From Montifringilla adamsi (lineage: Eukaryota > Chordata > Aves > Passeriformes > Passeridae), in the NCBI GenBank assembly GCA_017590115.1, contig JAGGNK010006448.1:2119849-2183848 (forward strand): a stretch of DNA of 64,000 nt. The letters run 5' to 3'. The translations under genes were made by a program, and so were the position numbers. Shown here piece by piece: positions 39,921 to 50,700 of this stretch. Numbering within the stretch: position 1 is the first letter of the stretch; the number at the start of each line of letters is the position of its first letter. The notes below the pieces were generated by a model that saw nothing but the letters and a program-made list of their open reading frames with translations, did not search any database and was not told the DNA's origin.

Positions 39921-42199
39921 TATCTTCTTCTTTCTTTTTTTTTGTATTCTTTTTTACAATAGAAATACAATAGAAATATAGAATGGAATGAAAAATATGG
40001 GTGATTGGGACATCCTTAAAAATGAGAAATCTATGATAACCACGGTGGCATTTGGCAGATAAGAAATCCTTAGTCACAATCCCATATACCTACTGAATGC
40101 AAAAGTGTGTGTGATTCAAGGTGGCTCATCCTTCAAGCTCTGTTTTTCTGGCCTTCAGTGGGTGCTCAGTTTAGGATTAGAACTCACATAATTTTCAAAG
40201 AGGGATTTTTTTTTTTCTCCAGGATAGTATCTTTACATCTCCACTTGTTACGTTCTCTTTAAGACGTGCTTTTTTTTCTGCTCTAACTTAGTTTAGTGGT
40301 TTGCTTAGACTCCTTTGATGGCCAAAGGAAAAACAGACCCAGGGAGAAACTGACAATCCTTGGGATAATTTACCACATTTGTCTCAGACATAAACGTTTT
40401 CAAATGGGATGGAAAAGTCCATGTCTCTCCAGTAAATGCAGAGTGAACTCTACTCATCAAAGCAGTCATATCAAGAGGATATAATATTTATTTATCTATC
40501 CATGACAGTATCTTTAGCTGCTATGCTGAAGACAACAGGTGACACTGGGAAATCTTTCACACAGCTGATAAAAAAAGGTGGTGGTTTGCAAAATATTGTT
40601 AAAACAGAGAAAACTGAATGGGAAAAAAAAAGATACTGGTTTAGAAGCTGTTTGATTGCTCAACAAATTGCTAAGTCATTTGCCTACTTATATTTACATA
40701 TGTGTGCATTTATGAAAATGCAGTCTGTGTGAGGCACAGTGGAAGGTGTCTGGAGGCAACACAGGGCATGCTGATACACTCTTGACTTTAATGTATCAGA
40801 CTTGTAATGAGGGACTAATTTGGTTCTAAGCACTAGCTTGGCAGAAACAAAATACTTATAGACTATTAATAGAGAAACTTCTCAGAGAAGCTGTGACCTT
40901 TATGACTTAGCATGGTTTACAGCCCTACCTCTGTTAAAGTTAAGCAGAGCTTTGCTGCAAAGCAACAGATTTCTGCCTTTTTTTTTTCCTCCCCCAATTA
41001 TAAGGAAAGGACTGCTAAAGTAGAGCTACTGTTTAGTACACATCCTGATACAAATCCCTTCTGCAGTATGGAGGCGTACTAAAACACAGCAGGTTTATGC
41101 TGCTCTGAACAATATTTCCCTAATGTCCTGCAAACATCTACCCTCAACAGACACCCTAAGCTGAAGGCCTAGGGAGATTTAAAGACAATGATCCCTATAA
41201 AAAGAAATTAATAATGAGAAAATATTATCAGTCACAATGTTATCGTGGAATTGGGGGAAGGGGGAGAAGTTTATTGAAGAGGTTACTTCTCTCACTTCCA
41301 AGTCAGACATATGTAGTAAGTTTCTAATGACTCTGAGTATAATTAAACATTTCAAATCAGTATTGCGAATGCCTGATGGAAAACAGTGATGAAACACATC
41401 AGAGAGGACAGTTCATTTACTATTTCAGCCTTTATTTGCCAAGCCATGTGTCAACAAAAATACTGGTTATTAAGGTCACTGAGACTGGAAGAGCCAGGGG
41501 AAAAAATATATCAGGATCATTTTTAACACAAGTGGTGCAAATCTGTAACTCAGGGAAATATGTAATGCAAAATACACATTTTCATTTTTAAACACACTAA
41601 ATAAACTTTTTTAAATCACAAAAGATTAATCTGACTCCATCTGCTCACTGCTGTAGTTCACAGCAGCAGTGAAAGTATGTATAAAAGCACAGGTGCATGG
41701 GATTAAAAAACAAAAACAAAAAAGACATAAAATAATGTAAAAAGACAACAAATTAGTTCCAGAAATACAAACTAAAGAGATATTCAGAAATAATTACACC
41801 AATAGGCACAGTAATCCTAGTTCTTCCTCGCACTGCAGAAATGAGGAGCTCTATAGAGATATGCCAACAGGTCAAGCAGCTGAACAAGCAATGAGCATAA
41901 TTTTGCTGTACCTAAAAATGAGAATTGAACAAACTACCATCTCTTTAGAAGCAAATGGTGAGAGCAGCTAAATGACTGGTATTTCAGCAGTTTTATGTTT
42001 TGTAACTATTTGTGCCAGAAGAAGTGATGTTCCGAATGTTATGAGTGACAGAGCAGTCCATGCTAAGCATGTTTCTTTAATTTATCCTAATCTTAGTAAT
42101 AGATTCAGATGATGGAAGATCTAGGATTAATTTGGTCTCAAGAAGAGAGAGCAGAGTGGAAAAGGCTCCCTGGGAAAATGACTTCAGCCACCTCTTTGA

Positions 42200-42560
42200 C
42201 AGCTGGCCCACAACCATGTTACCCTGTGAATGCCAAATTTGTGAGATAACTGAGGGGAGATAGTAGAGCTCTGCACAGCCAAGAATGTAATGATAGGAAA
42301 TGATTATCCACTATTTTTTCAAAGAACGGGGGACTTAAATTGAACAGAGGGAAGAACTTTATTTTTTTCACACAGCACACACTTAGACCTCTGCATATGT
42401 ATGCCACTGCATATGGCAGGGGCCAAGAATATAGATGAGCTCAAACGACGATTAGACAAGTTCATGAAGAGCAGGCCATATATGGATATTAAACATTAAG
42501 TAATAGCCTCACAGGCTTAGGGGCAAAAACTACTAATTTTTTTTTTTCATGCTGTAAGGT
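42200..42560 (+). mobile_element. Ancient CR1-like LINE 3' end
   Basis: Blocks matching the 3' end of old amniote CR1 families occur in order: AAGAACTTTATTTTTTTCACACAGCACAC, then TGCCACTGCATATGGCAGGGGCCAAGAATA, then GATTAGACAAGTTCATGAAGAGCAGG. The last block translates as a diverged version of the RRLDKF-type end of the CR1 ORF. The copy is clearly older than the one at 4135-4924 and lies in the opposite orientation. Both limits are approximate, and the match fades after about 42520. Confidence 0.65.
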
Positions 42561-42859
42561 AGAAGATGGATCGAGAGAGGGGACTCAGGTATTCCAGAGG
42601 AATAATCGCTCTATCACAACCTTGTTTCTCTGCTCTTTTGGTAAACACTAGCCAGGTTATTGGGTTCACTTGGACCTCAGTGGGAAGGATTTTAGACTTT
42701 GGTTAGCTGTTTCTACACACACACTAGTGAAACTCGCCCTTTTGAAACCAGTTTTTTTCATGCCAGCTTTAGTGAAGGAGACTCCCATATCAGAGGATTA
42801 AGTTTGCTAGCTCTTATGCCAACAGGACTAGGAGGACCTCCAGTAAAAGGTTCTCCTTT

Positions 42860-42883
42860 TAGTGTCCTCCTAGGAGGACACTA
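42860..42883. repeat. Perfect 24-bp palindrome
   Basis: TAGTGTCCTCCT is followed with no spacer by its exact reverse complement AGGAGGACACTA, centred on CCTAGG. The core CTAGGAGGAC (42870-42879) also occurs upstream at 42828-42837, followed by CTCC. Confidence 0.97.
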
Positions 42884-43627
42884 CCTGGAGTGCTTACAAA
42901 ATACACGGCAGCTTTAAAATGACAGCTTTAAAAACAGCAGACCAAAAGAAACATGCTCATCAGAAAGGAGAAGGTTCAACTTGCAATACCAAGCTGCCCA
43001 GCAAGGCAGGGCTGTTCACTGTACGCTGCCCATTGTTTCGTTTATGTCAAACCCAGATGACAAGCTGATGAGCATAGTACCACTTCCTATTCAAGCACAT
43101 TTCACAGGCCAAGAAGGACATACCAGGAATCTTCTCAGTTTCATCTAGCCCAGGAAACAGGTGTAGGGAGCATGAAGAAATATCTAAGGGCATGGAAAAG
43201 TGGCAAGTGGGCTTCTCAGTCTCACTGAGAGAGGCCAGAGGAAGGGTAAGAAGCCACTGCCAAGGCAAAAGGGGAAGGGACAGCAGTAAATAAAAAGACA
43301 TGTAGGCTGCTGAGGTTCCTGAAAACATACTTTAAGTGGCAACAGGAAATCTGAAAGGTTGAGAAGTGGCAGAGATTTCAACAGCTGGCTCAACAGAGCA
43401 AGTCTCCTTGATCTCACTGCTGGGACAAGTACCTCCAGAAACACTCCTGCTCTCAGAACAGGATACTTTTCTTAGTCAGGTCTGGTGGTAGAAGCCACAA
43501 GAGCATGAAAACTACTTTAATTTTCTCCACTGAAATCATTGTAGTGTTTAGTGCTCACACGAGGCTCAGACACAACAGTGTTTAATGATATTACCATGAC
43601 ACAGTGATAGAGAGGGTGGATAAAAAC

Positions 43628-43629
<2 letters not shown>

Positions 43630-43671
<42 letters not shown>
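43630..43671. repeat. Uninterrupted 42-base A tract
   Basis: A pure adenine run on the plus strand, preceded by GGATAAAAACCT and followed by TCAAAAAACCC. I do not recognise the sequence before it as a retrocopy or SINE. Its length makes the exact count in the assembly uncertain. Confidence 0.97.
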
Positions 43672-43674
<3 letters not shown>

Positions 43675-44640
43675 AAAAACCCTCCACAAAATTGCCTGAC
43701 AAGTAATTTTTATGAAATGAAAATAATTTACACAGCAGTTTTACAGAAAAAGGGAATTACACCATTAATCAGCACTGCTGGATAATTACACTGTACATGA
43801 GGCCTTGCTTGTAGAGAAAAAATATAAGCTAATAAAGACAGTCAGACGATCGGTAATGGCAGGGCTTTTGGGAGATACCAGAGACACAAAGCTTAATAAT
43901 TTACCACTAAGGAGTATAATGACTGAGAAACCAAATTATTTTAAGTTTACATTAATTTTCCACCCAATTACATATTTAACATTAAATCCAAAAGCTAGAG
44001 AATTCCCCTCAGCTGTGAACAACCACAGCAACAATGAGAAAGCCAAGGGGATGTGATCTCGAACATGACTGGACTCTGAATGTACCCTTCCAACTGCTGT
44101 GTACATCCTTAATATTCAGAGGTCTGCTCAAGAATTAAAGCCAGTTCACACTTCCCTCCAGTTACTGCCGGTTCAAATAAGGTCTCTCCCTAATACAGTC
44201 AACTGCAGTCAATCAATTTTCTTTGTGGTGTCTCTTTGCACCTCCCAAGCACCAGCAGCAGATGGCTCAGCCTGGCTGTCTCACTGCCACATTTGTAAGG
44301 GAGAAACCAGTGAAAAGTTGAACAATATTGAATTAACAATGAAATTGAGGACTGCAGTGTAATGAGAATGTTTCGCTACCTTTGTGTCATAAGCAATTCA
44401 GCCCTGATTATTACTGACCTCTGGCAATACTGCATCCAAGTAAAATGTGCTACCCTAAAAAGCATGGGTACACTGGAAGGCAGACATTGCTTCTGAGTGT
44501 ACTCATAAATAAACCAGAGCGTTTCCCTTCCTGTATTAGAGGCTTACCTTACAGCTGAGTTATCAGCATTCAGCAGTTCCCTCCTACTTTGTGTCTGTGC
44601 AACAAACAACACAACTTGGTATAGTACACCTGGAAAATTA

Positions 44641-44760
44641 CTATTATTATTATTATTATCACTTATGTGGCACCCAAAAGAGCATTAGGTACTTCACAAA
44701 GTAGTTAAAAAGACAAACTATGTGCTACAAAGGGCTAATACTTGGTGAAACAGTAGAACT
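44641..44760. repeat. (ATT)n microsatellite and possible old SINE/LINE tail
   Basis: Six to seven ATT units (44641-44660) are followed by TGTGGCACCCAAAAGAGCATTAGGTACTTCACAAAGTAGTT. ATT repeats next to a block of this kind (cell of GTGCTTTACAAAGTA type) are seen at the reverse-complemented 3' ends of old amniote SINEs and CR1 elements. The microsatellite is certain. The transposon origin is tentative. Confidence 0.5.
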
Positions 44761-47700
44761 ACACAGGGTGGAAAAACAGGAGGAGGTGGTATAACAGGAG
44801 GAAGTATACAGGTTACAGGAATAACATTAAGCAGTTACTAATCTGGGGGACGTGAGGTTCAGTGCACGCTGCCTTTTCTTATTCCACACCAAGTTCACAG
44901 GAATCCCTGTGACAGGACATTTTGTTAGCGTGCTTTCCAAATCCACTGATTTTTTCTGGAACTGTTGTTTGCTTGCATGCTAATCTTAATCTTTTTGTCT
45001 TTGAAGGTGTTGTAAGCTGAAAGCAGACACATTTAGAAGTTTTGCAGTCCAAAGTTAATATGCCTATTAAGGATTCAGCAGCAGCAGCCACAGATTTTGA
45101 AACTTTCACTGATTTTACAGTGATGGCACAATAGAGTCCATGACTTCGGGCCAAGATGCAGTAGGCCAAATGCACAGGAGCAGCTCTTTCCTCTACACAC
45201 TGCATAGTGCAGAAACAACCCACACTGAGGGGCTCTGCACACTTAGGGACCCTGCAGACCACTAAGTGTAGCTGAATGTGTAGTCTATTCCCACTGAAGT
45301 GCTATGGTGCTCTGTGAGCCTGCCCCTACTATGCACCTTGGTGTCCCAAGAGCTCTTCCCTCTCTTCTGCCAGAGGGATCACAGGATCCTTCACGTGCTG
45401 AGCACACTGGGGACAATCCAGGGAGGAGGCAGAGTAGAGGAAGGTGAATTTGAAAAACCTGACCAGGAAAAACTAGAGTTCATCATCAAATCCATCTACC
45501 AATATTAAAACAATGGCCACACAGTTCCCTGCACTCTGGGCAACCACATTCCATCCAGAACAAAGCATGTTGCTGGCGCCTCCAGAATATTAATAATAGT
45601 AAGGTATGTACTGCAGCGGGAGGGAGAACCACAAGGAGTAACGCTCCATGGGGCTGGCATAAGGAATGGATCTGCTTCAGGCTGCCTGCCAAAGGCACTG
45701 GAAAACGTGACTTTTCAGAGGCTGCCCAAAGATGCTTTTCTCCTGCCTGCAGTACTCTTTGGAGGGCTTTTGCCCAGACCAGGCTGTACTGCAGTCAAAT
45801 GCAGGTGGGAAGTATCCCTGCTCACTCTCCAGCCTCTCCAACTAGTACTGCTGCTTCCTGATGGAATAGTCACCAGGATCCCTCACCACCCTACAGATAA
45901 AAGCTTTTGGTTCCATGACATCCTGCCACGCACATGGGGCTTTTCAGAGGTCACCAGAGTCACAGGCGAGTGTCTTAGAAAGAAATCACTCCCCATAGTC
46001 CCGTAACCCAAGGGATAGCAAGTAACAATGGAGGCTGCCAGAGGGACTATTCAGGTTTGCCCAGAACCCACTGCAAATGCAGGGATTACAATGGTCTTCC
46101 AAGACAGACGAGAGAAGAGAAAAATTCACAAAATGCTGACAGAAACACCTCACTCCCTGCTAACAGCCTTTTATACCAGAGGTTTTGGTATGGGGCAAAA
46201 GCAGTAAACCAGCATGGAGAAAGGAAGGGACACAAGGGGGAAAAAATATTGAGATTCCAGTCAGTATCCATTGCAGCATTGCAATGGTGCACCCTTCAGC
46301 ATGGGGAGACACGTCCAAGGGAAGTGTGTTTTCATGAACAATCTGCTGCCAGTTCAGGTCTTGCATCTCCCTTAAGTTTGCACACACGCAACACATCCCT
46401 GAGATGCAATGTATCCCCCACTTCCTCCCCCATCAGATGGCTGACAAACTGCAGAACAACACAAAGAAAAACCACTGTTGTCTTAGTCAAAAGGATTGCA
46501 GACAGATAGCTGCTAGAAGCATTACTAAATATGTTGATGTTTCATAACAGTTTGATCTCACTGCTGTTTGTGTTTCTGGTTTGTGTACAGCAGAACAGCC
46601 AGTCAAGGTGATGCGTTTACTGTGCAGATCTGCTGCAGCACTTCAGTTTCAGCGGTGGAACTGATCCAGGCATCCCAGTTCCCTGCTCCCCACAGCTTCC
46701 CTGCTGTGGGAATGTGCTGTGGTGCACTGAGAGAGCCGAGCTCCCGACAGAAGTGCACACAGAAAACTTAAACCTTGCTTAAACGTTGTCTACATGAAAC
46801 CTTCAGCTTTCAAACTGCTAGCAGTGAGTCCACAGGTGGAAGAAACAATTTGGCTTCCATATATACTGAGCAGAAGTAATTTGAGTTACCATCTATTTTT
46901 CCAAGGATTAAAGCTAACATGTGTCTATCTCAAAACATCTGCCTGCCTCACAAATACAAACACGCAGTTACAGTTTTCAGGGATACATTATCTCACATCA
47001 TGGTACATGTCAAGGGGTTAACCTAAGCCTTGGAGGTATGATTTAAAACTGCTTTTACTAAGCCACTGTCATCTACTAAATATAACTTTGTTTTCATAGG
47101 AAAAAAAAAAGTCCTTTAGGAGTTTCCTTTGAAAAACATCGCTCTTTGAGGCCATCCTGAGGGTTCCTGGAATTTTTTCACGTGTTCTAAAAATCATCCT
47201 TGTGAAGCCCTGCAGAGTCATGCCTCCCCATCAGCGCTGTCCAGAGAATGCAGAGGTTGTATGGCTCCTGCTCCAGGTGCCCCCAGCCCTACAGCTTGAG
47301 GTGGTCCTTCCCAACCAGAGTTAATTCTCTGCCCAAATAATTTCCATGTGACTTTGCAAGCTGCTCTTTGTCGAGAAAAGTTTAACTAAATGATCATTCT
47401 AAATGAGTTCCTATACACATAAGAAGTCCTGTGAGCATAACACTGAAAATTATTGAAATCCTTACTTTCTTGCACTGGTCGATGGACTGCATATTACTTT
47501 ACAGAAGCTAATACAATTTTGTCCCTGTTCCTTACAAAGGACCAGCCACAGTTTCTCCCCAAGAGGGAGCACATCTCTGCACTTAGCCTATATTCTTCCA
47601 GGACTCTTTATTACCATTTTCCCTACAGCTGATCTGTTCTGCACAGATTTTCTACTCAGTATGAGGGGCTGGGGAGGGGGGCATTAATTATACAGCAAGA

Positions 47701-50700
47701 TGGAGCAGGGCCAGGCAGCCCCTCTGGTGCACTGTCTCCTCCATGCACAGCCTTCTTCCTGCTGCTTTGCAGCTACAAGGATCACCTGTTGGTCTTGGCA
47801 CTTTCCCAAGCTGGGGCCTAGCGGAAATGACAGAATCAGCTAGAAATGAAAGCCAGCTCCTATTCCAGCAACCCAAATGAGGGAAATACAAAAACAGATG
47901 ATGGCAACGTGATCTAGCTGCCACACGTGAGAGCCAGGAGGGGGTGGTGTAGAGGGGGTGGATAAAGAAGGGGTAAATGTTGGACAAAAACCCCAAAACA
48001 AATAAAAAACCAGAAAACCTCCAAAACCACTAAAAGGAAGCTTTTTTTTCCCCTGCTGTTGTCCTCTTTTCATATTCAGCACAGCAAAAACATTAGGAGA
48101 GTTTTTCTCTATCTGAACACCTGCCAACAGGGAAAACTAGCTACCTTGTTCCTGCTCCTGCTGGACTTGTCAGATGTTTCCATCTCCCATATGAGAGATG
48201 TCAAAGGGATATTCAGGTACATAGCAGAAAAAACCTGCCTTTTTCAGGCCAGCTCCTCTCTGTACTGTGACATACAAGCTGTTCCAAGAGCTGTGTAAGG
48301 AATTCCCTTCTTCCACAACAGTGCTCAGCAAAACCTTTTACCTGATGTTTGGGTGAGATGTAGTGTTGTGTAGCAGAAAGATTAAACATTACTCGTCTCT
48401 CATTTTGGTCTTCCAGGCAGAAAAAGCAGATAAGTAATCCAACAGAAAAGGTAACCATGACTAACTATTTAAAACAGAGCAATGTTGCCTCTAAAATGAT
48501 AAAAATACAAGCTAATTTCACTCTGCATTTCCATACCTAATTTCATACAAGTCCTTGAAATCCATATTTACTCAAAGCAGTAACCATCCTAAATCCTAGA
48601 TCTCTCATCAAATTTCTCTGAACCCTTGAGTGATACCATATATATTTACTCTCTCCAATACCTTAACAGGCTTTAAAAATGAACTTTTAACATTTTTTTA
48701 ACCCAATAATTTTTAGAAACCATAACAATAAAAGCAGGAAAAACCTAATTCTTAAAAGGAAGTTTATTTCCTCTCCAAGAGCAATGGAATGGGTCCCCAG
48801 AGCTTCCTTCTTCCTGAGAAAACACTCTATGAATAATCAATGTAGAGTCCAATTCCTCAACAAGCACCGAGCCTTCAAACACACCCAGCATTCAGCAGTC
48901 TCTGTGACTCTGGCCTTTAAACTGTAACACTCTTTGCCTTTCTCTCCCTGGTTTCCCAAACATTCTTTATTCTTTTCTTTCCAGCAACTAGGTAGGTAAG
49001 CAGAAGCAAAATTCGAGCAGTGGGAGCAAGCTGGGGCTAATTTGCACCTTATGAATTATTCAGGCCCTCCTGATTCCTGCACCTGCACTGAGGCAGGAAG
49101 CTTGCGAGGAACAGTCATTACTCTTCTCTTGGGTTTGCACAAGCTTGGTTACTGCTCAGACACTTTGTTCTGTAACCAAGGGCTTCAGGTCTTGTACTAA
49201 GCAATAGGAATAGGAGAAAAAAAACAAACCCTTGCATGTTGTCAACCCCCCCTCTCCTGCCTCAAACCCAGGATAATCATTCAACCCTGTTCTGAGGCAA
49301 ATGAATTGCAGGGTGTATCGGACTGATGCTGAATTTATCTTACATATGCTAATCCATACAGAGCATCAGGAGAGAAAGAGCGAATGGGTGCTTGAGTTGG
49401 TCTTGTCAGACATTTACTCAGCTGCATTAAATTGCACATTTAAACTTCTCCCTAGCTCAGTAGGGAGTATTTCATGTGTATCAAGTATTTCACATGCTAA
49501 CCTGATCATTAAGGCATCCTTCTCCCCAGATACAGGACAAATAAATTCTCTGCCTGGCATTCTGGCTGACATAAGGGGTGCTAACAGTTTAATGCTATTG
49601 GAAAAGCCTATGTTGTGCTTACAACAGGGTGGATTTAACAAGCAAACAGGTCTTTTTCATCTCCATCTACTATTATCTTGATAAACAGAATGTGACACCT
49701 AACTGCAATTCCAGATACAACCCATGAATCCAGACAGCCATTAGGAACACTTGCAGCGAGCAGATACAAACCAATTAGCACTACGAACATTTTAAGATAA
49801 TGATATGTTTTTGAGCTAATATGCTAAGGCAAACAAATCTAAAAGTATTACACAAATTCAAAGCAGCAAACACCATCTTTACTGTATCTCATGTCCACAG
49901 CTGTACTGAGTACCATTAGGTCTTGTCCTTTATTAACACTGCTGTTACCAACAAGTTCTGCAGTTAAAAGATCATCTCATTAATCCCAAGCAGCTAAGCA
50001 TCATGTTTTGATTGATTCAGTAAAACAGATCTGTGGTAACTGATAATGAAACCTCTTTAATCTCCTCTTCCAAAAAAACCAAGTCAAACACAAGTGGTAA
50101 GCATTCAGAAAGGTACTGTCAATCCTTATCAAATCTTTGCTTTTCTTCTTTCTATGCCTAAAGAAGTTAATGCATTTTCCTGTCAATGCAGGATGTGTGA
50201 CTGGTCCTCTGCTTCTCTTATCACATTCCAATCCAACAATAGGTACTCTGGTGCTTTTTTTTAAGGTATTTTAATCAAGCATGTAAACACGTTTTATTCT
50301 TTGATGCTCTTTCATTCAGCATCATTAATCCCCAGCATGGAATCAATAGACTTAAAACATTTAATCACGTCAAAACGCAACATACAAATCCACAAATGAC
50401 TTCAGTTCATCACACACATTGAATAGCTTGCAAATTGGAAACTATGCCTTCTTTTTGCCTTGGGAATCAGCAAACCCTAAGCTAGTCTTCCACTGAAGTA
50501 AACAGATCCTTTCTCCAAGAATCTGCCATTAGGCAAAAGAAAAAAAAAAGCGATAAACAAAACATGGGATTTTCTGTTTGCTCTGTCATCTTTTTTCATC
50601 CCTTACAGTCTCATTGGCCTTATGAGAAACACTTGTATTACTGCAATCTCTTGACAGTATGCATGTTTAAAAGAAGTTTAAAAACAATTACAGTAACTGG

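Noticed and set aside
46057..46509. 150-codon plus-strand frame
   Set aside because: No recognisable domain or membrane/signal feature, antisense to the gene, and overlapped by minus-strand frames of similar quality.
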